A stretch of 64,000 nt of DNA, from NCBI GenBank assembly GCA_021030905.1, contig JAGFMI010000003.1, forward strand, positions 2,294,001 to 2,358,000, read 5' to 3'. The notes below the pieces were generated by a model. That model had not been told where the DNA came from, ran no database searches, and saw nothing but the letters and a program-made list of their open reading frames with translations. The DNA comes from Pyrenula massariospora (taxonomy: Eukaryota; Ascomycota; Eurotiomycetes; Pyrenulales; Pyrenulaceae). Shown in pieces: positions 44,945-55,440 of this stretch (position 1 is its first letter; every line of letters begins with the position of its first letter). The translations under genes and the position numbers were made by a program.

Positions 44945-45637
44945 TCACCCCTCAACGCTCATCCTCCTCAAATTCCTTATCGCGCTCTCCATCAGCAGCT
45001 TAGTATAACACCGATGCGCCCACTCCACCACCGCCCCCATCGGCTTCCCCTCCGCCCTCCCCTTCCCTCGAAAAAAAATACTCTTCAACCGAAACTCCGC
45101 CTCTTGCTTCTCCCGGTCGATATACACCTGCATCTGAAACAACCCATCGCTCTCCCGGACCTCCTGTACCCTTGGCGAGTCCCCGCACCTTACGAGCACG
45201 CTGTCCGGGTTATGCGCGACGACCTCGAAGTGGTCCGTGATCAGCGTGCCCACCGGGTAGTCGTTCGTGAGCAGCTGGCGCGCGTCCCAGAGCTGGTCGG
45301 GGGCTTGGTCGCGGTATTTGCGGCCCAGGTACAGGCGCTGCAGGCCGTAGCCGCGGCCGCCCCAGAGGCCGCGGCAGAAGGCGGTGGTGAGCGTGCCGGG
45401 GGGGTTCTCGAGGAGGTGCGGTTTGATGTCATTGAGGGGGACGCGGCGGACGCAGATGTCGTGCACGGTGGGATTGCGGTTGGGGTTGAGTTTGGCGAAG
45501 AGGGGGGAGGTGAAGAGCGGTTCGGAGGGGGGGGAGAGAGGGGGGAAGGTGGATTTGCGGGTTACGAAGGTGAAGAGCGCGGTGGTGGTGGCGGTGCCGA
45601 CGAGGCTGGCGGTGAGGAAGGCGCGGGTGAAGCCCAT
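44945..45637 (-). CDS. Conserved-looking fungal protein of unknown function
   Basis: Single exon, 230 residues from the ATG at 45637; a longer frame reaches 45766 but begins with TTG and is Pro-rich. Residues 1-25 (MGFTRAFLTASLVGTATTT) look like a membrane anchor or mitochondrial lead. The body has strands and short motifs such as VHDICVRRVPL, FCRGLWGGRGYGLQRLYL, DYPVGTLITDHFEVV and IYIDREKQEAEFRLKSIFF-like segments that read as a compact alpha/beta domain. I do not recognise the family. The high GC and clean frame argue for a real gene. The minus-strand neighbour upstream is separately promoted. Confidence 0.65.
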   Translation of the reverse strand: MGFTRAFLTASLVGTATTTALFTFVTRKSTFPPLSPPSEPLFTSPLFAKLNPNRNPTVHDICVRRVPLNDIKPHLLENPPGTLTTAFCRGLWGGRGYGLQRLYLGRKYRDQAPDQLWDARQLLTNDYPVGTLITDHFEVVAHNPDSVLVRCGDSPRVQEVRESDGLFQMQVYIDREKQEAEFRLKSIFFRGKGRAEGKPMGAVVEWAHRCYTKLLMESAIRNLRRMSVEG

Positions 45638-45919
45638 TGTGGGTAGGAGAGGAAGGGGAGGTTGCGGTGGAAGTGTTGTCTTAGGAAGAGGCGGAGCTTG
45701 CCAACAGTCTTTGCTGGAGAGGGGGACGGGTCTCTTTAGAATAGATGCCGGATCCTCACGTAACACTTATGAAATTTCTCTTCATTCTCTTGAGCCTTAG
45801 ATGTGACGTTGGCGGGGGCTTTTATGTTCAATTATTATTGCTACTGCAGGCCCCCAGATGGTGGAATTGAATTGTAGACACGCTAACCGCAACTAGCTAG
45901 GCTAACCGTATTCCAAGCT

Positions 45920-47661
45920 TCAAGGTTCTAGCTTGATATGGCGCGTCTGAGTGGCAGCTCCAACGCCCACCCGGCCCATATTGGATGCACCACGAGTTCT
46001 GATAGCCAGCGTCGCTTTCTCTCGCCGACGTACAATCCTTGTTGTAGAGGTTTGTGTCTCTCTGCGTATCATTCGATTAATATCCTCCATTGAAATCATC
46101 GGTCGAGGTATTGCTCGCCATACAGATCGAACATCGTTGCCCTTTCCCACGCGTCCTCGACTTGTATTGTTTTTAGTTCTCGTATGGTCTCCGGCAATAT
46201 TGTCCTGAACCTTGAATAACTGCACTGGGCGCCCACTTAAAGCATCGATACCTGGATCTCTGATTTAGTATTCAAACGTGATTCAAGCAGCGTAGACTTA
46301 CCAGCCAGCAGACACCCTTTGTTCCATACCCGCTTGCTTGGGAACTCCTCCCCCATTATTCTCTCTGCAAGCTTCATTGCCTCGAGATTCTTCTCTGTCC
46401 ATTCAACAGCTCTGACTCCTTCCTCATAACCCTGTTCTTGCTTCTTTTTGATAAGAAATGCTGTTCGCTTCATGGTGGGAAAGTTCAAAATGCGCCACTC
46501 ATTGTTCAATTTGCCGAGCACAATAATTCCTCGAACCTGCCATTTGAAAGTGAATGCAAAGGAAGGGGTGTATAGGTTTCCGTCAGAAGTGAGCAATTCC
46601 ATCATTTGACCTTGGTCGATCTCATTCTTAATCCATTGGATGTTGCGAGGATTCTTTCTAAGCTCCATCCGAAGATCGTGGGCACTATAGAGCTTTTCAG
46701 GTTTGTTAAAGTCGAGCTTTGCGATGGTATCCCGGAATCTAAGGCCCTCATCTGCGATGAATTGTCGAGTCGTAATGTCACTGAATGGCACCCTTTGACA
46801 CACTGTCGCTGAGATCCTCAGGATTGGAACTTCCTTAATGCCATCGTCAGGGAGAGTGCCTTCGAGAAGAATGGTCTCTGTTTGGGAAGCAGGAGAACCA
46901 CGAATGAGAATTGGATACTGACGAGTGTGATTGAATAGACGGATACCTGAAATGGCGATCGTTCCCTCACGAACCCGATTTGCTTCGGTCCGCAGCATTT
47001 CAAAGTTCAATTTGCAATATGGCTCATATACGAGACAAGTTTTAGGGCCGAAGGCACCCGACAAATTTGCGAGGAACCCACTGAATTGCTCCTTTGGTAC
47101 AACCCGTCCTTGGTCAGTCATAAACTCAGCATAGACGACCTCGAGTTTATCTCCTGTTTCCAAAGCAGCTTCAAGAGCTTTCTTGAAGACATTGTTGCTC
47201 ATCAATATGAGCAGGCCTGAAGATGTCATGTTCGTCTTGCTAATGTAGAGCGGGGACTGATACGTAGCAATGGTCTTAGCCGCATCAGCACCTTCAGGGG
47301 CGGCAGCGATCTTGTTAGGAGAAACAACGTTGGACATCGAAGCTCTATCTGTTGCCGGGGTCAACTCTCCTAGTGAACCAAAGATACCGCTCGTGCTACT
47401 GAAGTGGTCCGTCATTGATGTGTCGGAGTGTAGCTCGGTAGGAGGGTCCATGGCGTTTGGTGTTGTGCTGTCCGGATAGGGCACACGTGATGCTCTCTTG
47501 GGAAGGGACGGAAATGGCTGAGGAGTATTGCTGATCGTGTTAGACAGCGAAAATCGAAGTTTATGTATGGATCGGGGGCGATACCTTTCACCACCGGTAA
47601 TCCTAGGTACCGCTGGTATGCGGTGACTAGGGCCTCTGTAGGTGACACTCACCTCGGCCAT
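45920..47661 (-). CDS. Unrecognised 518-residue fungal protein
   Basis: Exons 47661-47653 (ATGGCCGAG only), 47517-46302 and 46251-45920. Intron 1 is 135 nt, a multiple of three, with a strong GTGAGT donor, a CTAAC branch and a CAG end. If retained it would add 45 residues, so the N-terminus could exist in two forms. Intron 2 (50 nt, GTAAGT/CAG) joins KGCLLAG to IDALSGRPVQLFKVQDN. The central part has well-formed strands and helices (LLILMSNNVFKKALEAAL, QWIKNEIDQGQMMELLTS, FKWQVRGIIVLGKLNNEWR) without a motif I know. The C-terminus is basic and Arg/Thr-rich (RIVRRREKATLAIRTRG), suggesting nucleic-acid binding or nuclear import, by inference only. Confidence 0.7.
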
Positions 47662-50600
47662 CACCTTGGATAACCTGATAATTCACCATTCAAATCTGCC
47701 TCTGCTTCCTTCACTTCTATTCCCGCCACTCTTGTGAGCACAGGTTTCATGGCCCTTCTTGGCCCGTCAGTCTCACCACTTGCTTTCCCCTTGCCCCCAG
47801 TCCCCGCGTAAAAAAATGATTGCTAGATCCACCCACTGACCCGATTACGAATCAGCGATGGCGGGCCGCGTGATATCCCCGACCACATCATACAATACAA
47901 TGGATCGGTTCAATCGGTGCTCCCGAGTACTCAGCGCGAATGGCAACCAGAGTACCTAAAGGATGATAGACTCCTGTCATTCCTATCAGCCCCCCTAGAG
48001 TGTGAAATTCACAAGCCATTCACCTTTCAGGGGCCTATTGGGAATTCCTTCCCGCCTTGTTTTCTCTCACTTCTCAACCCACCGAAAATCCAAAGGCTTC
48101 GCAAATCCAGAAACACCGAGGGGCTCTTAACGTAATCAGTGTTCTAGACATACCTTCCACTTGCTCCTAGAGCTTGGCGACTAATCGGTCTTGGAACCTT
48201 TCAGGCAATGCTCCTCCGTCCAATCGCCTAATCATCTAAGGTTCTCTGTACTGATCGGCCGCTTCAATCGAAGGTCTCCTGCTACCTTTCAAATAGCCTT
48301 CCTGACTAATCTCGTGTTAATAAGCTTCTTCTTATCATGCTTACCTCTCCCGCGTAGATTCACGCCTGCTCTCGACTCGAGGTATCACCATCCGAATATT
48401 GACTGAGCTCGTGTGCTGCCTCGTTGAGGTCAGCAACGGCAGCGTTCTCGTCGTGAATCTTCGAGCCAGAAGGAGTACCGGCGGTCTCAAGTGACGCCTA
48501 TCGCTGTGGTAGTTGGGGTCTACGGCGAACAGGCAGAGGCGATTTTTCAGGGGAGTCCTGAGTACTGGAGGAGCTTTTGTGCTTCTTCCGACGTGCGAAT
48601 TGCATCAGACCAGGTCTCTAGATTGATAGCTGTCACAAAGTATCAGAATCTCCGACGCAGATTTGAACTTTAGAGATAGAGTGCTTACCTAAAAGCTCAT
48701 ATCCTCTCCTCCATGCCAATTCATGTGGCAAAACATGTCCCTTAACATCGTTTAATGTTCCAAATTATCTTCTCGAAAGATAGCATCTTGCTTTGATCAA
48801 CTGCAACTCGTGCACGAAGAAAGAAGCAAACTCACATAGCACACTTTTTTTGATTTAGCTACTGCGCTGCAGACGCTATCGTTGTCGGTGGAAAGTCCAG
48901 ACATTTCCACCAACCGGCCATTCTTTGGTATCAGACGTAACATACCTACCGTAAATTGATCCTGCTAGAGATCGGGCAGATATAGCCTCCACGGCGCATC
49001 TGCAATGCTGGAGCTGGAGCTCCACTAGTCTTTGCCTCCCTATGTCCTGACGGCTGAAGTTCTGTGGTGTTGCTACTCGCGGCGAAGTCATTCTCGCGCT
49101 GCTCAAAATCGTCTTTCGCGATGGTGCCTGTAGCCAGTCGCACAGCCATTTTTATGAGGTTGTCGTGCTTGACTCTGACCTGGTTCTCAGAAGTCGTAGC
49201 ATGTCCACTATATGCTGGACGGGAATCAGTGTCAATAATCAGATATAACATGGCTCCTGATACATGCCTTCGTTTGTGTATCCCTGGTTGCAACGATGAT
49301 TCTTGCCTGATCTGACCGTTCACCAGGGATTTATGGATGGTGTTTTCATCGGGCGAGACTAGGAATCCAGAATCACCCGATTTTTCTGGCTGGAACTCAA
49401 AATGTTCAGCTCTATCTTTGTACGGCTAGGGTCTTTTGTCCTTTTTCAGGCTTATGCAGCCTTTCCCTTCAAACCGTGAGGGCTCGATGAGCTCGTTCGG
49501 ACAAGCTCACCGAGCCCCACTCTTCCAAGAGACTGGCTCTGAGGCTTCTCCTTGGACTCTGAATGGTCTCATTAGTTCACATCTATCTTATTGGGTCAGG
49601 TTCCTTACCCTTTCTCTGCTGCTATCGCTCACTGTGAGCTTTCTTAAGCAAGCTAGACACGATGCAACCGGAGGCCCGACGTATCCGCCGAGCCTAGCTT
49701 GCGCTTGCCAAAACTGGATGACCCAGATTGAAACATATTGTATATAGAATGAGGCTCCGTAAGGAGACCCCTTTTTGAAATGGAGGAAGTCGTAACGACC
49801 GTCCAGCGGGCGGCCGAGCAACTTAGGGTAAAGATGGGCAATGTGACCGTCCAGCGGACAGCCACACCAACCCAGGGGAGGGCGGTGGTGAAGGGAAGGG
49901 AGGGGCGAAAGATTGCAGGGTGAAGCCCGGAGGCCCACCTGCAGAACGAGAATATGTACTCTAAATAATACGATACGTTAGCTTAGAGCCTTGTAGTACA
50001 GCAGACGAACAATGTCCTGTGTGGGAGTATTTGCTTTGACCGATAAGAACTCCAAAGGTAGACACACGCCCTATCGCGGCTGCAAACCCGCCTTGCCAGC
50101 ATATCTGTCTGTAAAATGGAAGCACTTACCACCAGCAGAACAATTTACGGTTGGAAACCACCAGAGAACCTATAATATAATAAATTTTTTGAAAAGAAAG
50201 TATGTAGAGAAGAGTGAAATCGAGGGGGAGCACAAATGTATTTTCGTGTGCGGCGAACCTTGCGCGCTGCTCAGGTGACCGAATCACGTTCTTGGTCGCA
50301 ATTCAGTTTCACGGTGAGAGATAAGTGAACGCCATCAGTCAGCAACATGCTCTTCTACAGCAGCCATTCAGATTGACCAAAAATCCTAAATGAGAAGCGA
50401 ATTCTTCGTCGTTCATGTTTGCTAAACCATAACAAAAATGCAACAGACCAAAAAAAATTACCTATGAAATCCATCCAATGATCGAACTACTAATGGTTCT
50501 TCGGAAGAGCATAAATATCCATAAATCACTTACAACGTATGCAGATAAGAGCCGGAAATACATCAAAATGAAATTAAGAATGCACGTGAGGCCTTTTCAG

Positions 50601-51401
50601 AGGGGCCCGATAGCCGTGAAATCTTCAGGATGTACTCGGGGACAACGACATGTACTGAAGTACTAGACAGAATCAGGTTGTGGGTCTCCTTTTCCTTATC
50701 TACTTAAATGATATCGCTCGAATGAAGGCAAATGTATCAGCCTTGCGATGAACATGCTAGCCAATGTTCAAGTAAGGCTGGGATGCCCAGACCTATAAGA
50801 CAATAAATTCCCGGATTTTAGAAGCAAGTACTTGAAAATGAAACATCTGAACGATTGCATACTTACATTCGGCAGATATTCTGGTAAAAAGATTCTGCCA
50901 TCTGCTCTCATACCTGCCCTCTGTAAAAATACACACCTGCTAGCAAACGGGGTGGGGCTAGCCAGATTGACAGCCGGATGGTTGACAAAAGGGGTACAAT
51001 AAACTCGTCCCAGCGGTGAAGATGTTTCTCAGGTCGTACGACTGTGCCGTATAACAATAAAGTGATATGAGATCTTAGCTGGCTTGATGTACAGCGGATT
51101 TGCGCAAGAGCAATGGACGTCTGAACGTGGTCGGGAATGGAGACGGGACGAGATGGGTGATTGGTTCACGAGAGTCAACGAGTCCGGCGCTAAAATTCGT
51201 TGCATTCCAAGTTGTTCGACCAGGACGGAAAGGTTGCTTTTTTAACGTTGGCTGCTGGTTGAAGGTGCTATTCGACGTCTCTAAATAGCCTCCGAATTAC
51301 GTGCGTGATTAACATTGCCCGTCTGTTCATTTGAATATAATGATCATAGAGTTCTGACAGAAACTTGCGCAAACCTATCCAAGCACCATCATAAAACCGT
51401 C
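47662..51401. other. 3.7 kb gene-poor stretch
   Basis: 47.7-48.8 kb shows only short frames. A minus-strand frame of about 160 codons at 48946-49433 is described separately. 49.5-49.95 kb contains GC-rich sequence with a 13-bp direct repeat (49797-49809 and 49845-49857). 50.0-51.3 kb is AT-rich with many stops in all frames. No gene was supported. Confidence 0.45.
48946..49433 (-). other. Unassigned open frame related to sequence at 53.5 kb
   Basis: Open for about 160 codons with coding-like composition, but the only ATGs are internal. It includes the stretch VSGAMLYLIIDTDSRPAYSG, which has a clear counterpart in the minus strand at about 53600-53470 (VSEVVSHLIVILDRSAYIG). I do not recognise the family. 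It may be an exon of an uncalled gene or a relic. Confidence 0.4.
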
Positions 51402-52814
51402 TCATGAAACTGACCCTAAATTGCCCCGACTATTTGCGAGTGTCTTTAACGAGCGCGCCTCAGCAACAACCACCTTCCCCGGCATCCTCACTTTCCCAGA
51501 ACGCCCGTTCCCCCTTGCGCCTTTTACCTCCCCCATCGCAACCCCCCGCGACCCCGCATACCCGCTCAGGCAATCATACCCCTCGTACCTGGCCCTGAAC
51601 GTCGGCGTCGGCGTCGGCGTCGTTGTCTCGGGATCGCGCAAGAAGCTGCCGTCGTCGCCCCGCAGTGCCTCCGTGTCGGGGCTCCGCTGTGGATGAGCGT
51701 GGGGGAACAGTGACGCGAGAGGGTGGATGAGTGATTTGATAGAGGCGACGCGGGGGAGGATGGGTCGGTAGATGGGGAGGCAGGCGCAGAGGATTGCGCT
51801 CGAGAATTGGATTTCGAACCAGAGGTTTGTTGCTAATAGGGCGTCTGGATGAGGTGGGGGTTTTTGGAGTGAGCTTGAGCGAATTTGTCTGTGGGGATAG
51901 GTCTGGGGGAAGAGAGGGAAGGGCTGGGGTGGGTTTGGCTTACAGTTAGGGGTGTTTGGTTTGTAAACGTAGACAAGTTGGACTATGCCGCTTATGACTA
52001 CACTGGTGTTGATCAGCGTTTTGGTTCTTCATCAAATCCAGATAAGTATGCCATACAATCCCGCAAGCAGAAAAATAGTGCTCACACCAAGCTTTTGTCT
52101 GAACGGCATCTGAAGCCTCCGTACCATGAAGATAGGTAGCACTGCGATGACGAGATCGTTCACGCAATTGATAAAAAATGTGATGAAGATCGCGAGATCC
52201 AGGTCGTAGCAGGTTGCTGGGACTGAAGGGTCCCAGGCCCCGTGGATCGGGACGCAGCGGAAGATGCCGGCAATCATGCAGCCCAGCCACCAGGCGATGG
52301 ATGTCGCGCCGACGATGTATAGGGCGAGGCGGAAGTTGCGGGAGATACCAAAGATGCGGTAGTAGAGGCAGAGGACGGAGAGCTTGACTGCGGATATTGT
52401 GGTACAGGTCAAGAAAGATTCTGCGTATAGGCCCTAGAGCTGTATTGTAAGATAGCGGTTGACTTTCGATGTGGGTCACAGGCGAACCTGCATCGATAGT
52501 ACCCGCACACGAGGGGGCATTTCTGCAAACTGAACGCCAAGGTATCCCAAACTTGTGGCTTTATCGAGTCGCTTAGCCATCTTCGTTACGCCTTTCTGGA
52601 CAGGAGAGGAAATAATTCACATACTCCATATGTTGAGGGAAAGGCATGCCCAAAATGACAGTAGGGCAATCACGATGAAAAAGTCATCTGCGCCAAAGCT
52701 AGCCTTTGTCCTCGTCCTAGCAATGAAGCGGAGAATAACTGCCAGCAGGGCAAGGACCCCGAGAACGATGTCTTGAACATAAGTCTGGTGGGTGACTGCA
52801 TGGGTTGAGACCAT
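51402..52814 (-). CDS. PTH11/SAT4-type rhodopsin-like integral membrane protein
   Basis: Five exons, 52814-52625, 52591-52488, 52433-52057, 52002-51944 and 51844-51402, join in frame to 390 residues. Seven hydrophobic helices fit the fungal rhodopsin-like domain of PTH11-related receptors: helix 1 IVLGVLALLAVILRFIARTR, then KASFGADDFFIVIALL with the typical Asp pair. Further on are ISAVKLSVLCLYYRIFGI, a Cys pair around CVPIHGAWDPSVPATC, LVIAVLPIFMVRRLQMPF, FVVISGIVQLVYVYK and ALLATNLWFEIQFSSAILC. A soluble tail with a (Thr-Pro) run encoded by a GTCGGC repeat ends it. Members sense surfaces or ligands in some pathogens; most are uncharacterised. Intron 1 would be only 33 nt, below the usual fungal minimum, so the first junction or the integrity of the gene at that point is uncertain. 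Confidence 0.75.
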
Positions 52815-54551
52815 CTTGATTGACAACGATTTGTCTCACAGACATCAACGACTGAAATTGGTGCCGAGAAAGAGCAGATGACTGAAGAGTGAACTAACAG
52901 AAGAAAGAGATGACTACCTATCAAGCTAAATCGGTCTGCACTCGTTAAGATCGGTTGACTAATTTCTGTCTTGAGGCACCAAGGCGGTCGCACAGAATCA
53001 TAACTTTGCCTTGCTGCTCGACCTGATTGGTGTTTCCCGATTGGTCAGCGCATGCATACGAGCGGCATTTTGCAGCTGATTCCTCGCAACCTGCATTGGA
53101 CGGCTTTTCGGCATGAGGCTGGCGATGATTACCTTGTCCCTGCGGTCCACTACCCCTACGTTGTGTCCCCAAGTGCCTGACGACAACCTGGACATCGGTG
53201 GCTTGCGGTAAACCAACATTGCTGGGTAGCTGATTTCCATATGATGACTTCTTTGCTGTAAGAAGTCGGACTTTGAACGAATGATCGATACCCATTTCCT
53301 GGTCCTGAATACTCAAGGGCTCAGAATCATTCGGTGCTGGCTGCCTTCGTGTCTTTGCTGGACTTACAGTGATCCCACTTTGACAACTTCTCAGCCGAGA
53401 GGAAAATTCTTCCAATTATTTTGTTTTCAAAGGGCTGATTTGGGGGCCGGGACCGGTGGCCGTTGCTTCCGGCTCCATGTGAGGTTGGGTGTCACAAGTC
53501 GCAGCACATCCAATATACGCCGAGCGGTCTAAAATAACAATCAGATGTGACACAACTTCTGACACCTGGTCCTGATGCCGGTCTACTTCCGTCTTAAGGA
53601 CCTTTGGACCATTAAATCCGTTCGGTCTCCGAAGGATCCGCAGAATGCTTGAAGGCTAAAGGCTAGTGACATATTTGATCGTACCTGGTACGGATAACTT
53701 CAAAAAATCAAGAAGCATTTTGACTCGACTGCGATGAGATCGCTACGCGAATCATTATGTCATTCAGGGCCCACATTGTCGACACGTCGGTATGGTGCGA
53801 AGCGTCAAGCGCTAATCCAAACGAAAGGCCACTCAAGCAATTTTACCTTGTTGTCATCACGACAACTTTCATTGCTAGGGCTAAGGCTATTCTGATGATG
53901 GTCATTTGGCTTCGCCGGCCTTCTTTTGCGCCTCCACTGCTCATGGTGATGCCGCTCACACTCTTCGGGGATGTTGAGGGACTTGTTATGAGCTATACTC
54001 TTTCCTCACGTTCGCAGTCGTTGGCCCTGCTGTTACCATCACTTGCTCATCTTCCTTGTTCATTATTGCCCACTTCCGCTAGGCCCAGCTTCTGCTTCGT
54101 CGTATTCCCCTTCGCCGCTTCGCCGAGACTGCCACTTCCCCATATGCACGCCAGGATACTGTTTTGGCTTGTTGGTGTCGTCGCTCCCGCCGTCATCGTC
54201 GTCATCGTCATCATCTTTGCATTTGGCTATGTGAACCAACTTATGTGCATGGCCAGGTTTCTGGACCCGGGAACGGCACTTACTGTTCATTTCCTGAAGA
54301 TGCCGATAATTTGCCCACAATAGCTTTCCCCTTGGACCGGTTTAAGGAGAAGAATTCTCTAGACATTGTCTTATGCTCGATACCAGCTTAGTTGAACGGA
54401 AAAATCACAGTGAAATTACACATGCCTTTACGGGATTATTATACTGGAGCTCACCCCCTCGAAGATCATTCCAAACATTTCCGCCATTTGCGATCGGCAG
54501 TTTTTGTTTTCTAGAAACCTCCTTGCTGTGACTTTCCTATTTCAAGGTAAT
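52815..54551. other. Gene-poor stretch
   Basis: Contains the promoter side of the PTH11-like gene. A minus frame at 52945-53415 starts with TTG and has no domain. The counterpart of the 49 kb sequence lies near 53470-53600. An ATG-led plus-strand frame is listed separately. Otherwise nothing is supported. Confidence 0.4.
53757..54323 (+). CDS. Hypothetical hydrophobic protein, doubtful
   Basis: An ATG-led frame of 188 codons. A hydrophobic stretch ILFWLVGVVAPAVIVVIVI near residue 134 would span a membrane, partly produced by a GTCATC-type repeat. No family is recognised and the opposite strand is also open (54320-54063, poly-Asp), which points to low complexity rather than selection. Listed so it can be tested; likelihood of a real gene is low. 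Confidence 0.2.
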   Translation: MSFRAHIVDTSVWCEASSANPNERPLKQFYLVVITTTFIARAKAILMMVIWLRRPSFAPPLLMVMPLTLFGDVEGLVMSYTLSSRSQSLALLLPSLAHLPCSLLPTSARPSFCFVVFPFAASPRLPLPHMHARILFWLVGVVAPAVIVVIVIIFAFGYVNQLMCMARFLDPGTALTVHFLKMPIICPQ

Positions 54552-55440
54552 TTATGCTTGAGACAAAGCAAATACGCATTGAAGCAAAGTCACCAAGCAT
54601 GCTGCAGAGAAGAATGTCAAAGAGATATTTGGTTTGGAGTCATCTTCGTGCTGCCGAGACAGAATTGCTAAGATTGCTCCAGGAAGAATAAAAGAAAGTG
54701 GTGCTGAGACGCAATGTGCATGTTCGCCATCTATAAAAAGCGCATAGGCCAAGCCCTGCATGACCTATGTCGCGGCACGCAACTCAAAGAAAACATTCGG
54801 TCTTAAGATCGATCGTTGGGCCCAGTAGACCGCGTGCATTAAAGACGGAATTAGGCTAGAGCAGAGTCCCAGAAAGATTGCAATAGTGTCATTATCAAGA
54901 AGAGAAGCTACTGACTACGGCTACACTGCATGAAATGACCAGAAGATTCCGCGGAAAGCGTGAAAGCTCGAAGTTAGTGAGATTTCTGATCTTGCCTCAT
55001 TAGCTTAGGATTTCCTTGATTGCACCCGGTTTGCCTTTGTCCTGTGAAAGAAGGCCGTGCCGGGAAGGATAAAAACAGAGGCAGAGAAAGGCAAAGCATA
55101 ATCTAGTCTTCTCGTAACAAACATGATGAAAGCGAGGAGGAAGATGACAAGGATAAGAGTATGGACGATGGAGGCTACAAGAGAAGGAAAGAACTTTATC
55201 CAACGGGAGGCGACTGAAAAGTTTGATGGCGAAAAGGCGAGTATTTCAAGGTCATCTGTGGAAGCGTTTCGAAGGCGACCTTTTTAGCACGTTTGAGAAG
55301 AAGTGTGGTGAGAAGCTCTTGATGCCATCTTGCGGCGGAAGGGGGACATCCAGTGCCTCAATAGACAAAGTATGAGAAGTCCGGGAGGGAGAGCGACGCG
55401 CCGAAATGTTAGCACTTACCAGCGTGCGGCTGATATTCAA
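54552..55440 (-). pseudogene. Probable decayed multi-span membrane-protein gene
   Basis: Reading the minus strand gives successive stretches that look like parts of one membrane protein in changing frames. These include EALDVPLPPQDGIKSFSP (in 55440-55252), RWIKFFPSLVASIVHTLI and FSASVFILPGTAFF (about 55230-55030), then ALLDNDTIAIFLGLC-like and SLMHAVYWAQRSILRPNV (about 54900-54790), and GLAYALFIDGEHAHCVSAPL (54761-54552). The last two are in the same frame but separated by a TAG at 54767-54765. Some breaks could be introns, but not this stop. I do not recognise the family; a dead gene is the simplest reading, a mis-split live one the alternative. Confidence 0.35.

Noticed and set aside
45384-45800. 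Plus-strand frame opposite the 44945-45637 gene
   Set aside because: Gly/Val-rich antisense shadow without domain.
49797-49857. 13-bp direct repeat 48 bp apart
   Set aside because: Two copies only, GC-rich and short; compatible with chance or slippage, no feature attached.
49780-49960. Sequence resembling the 3' end of 18S rRNA (GAGGAAGT...CGTAAC)
   Set aside because: Only a short broken match; the flanking bases do not fit 18S or ITS.
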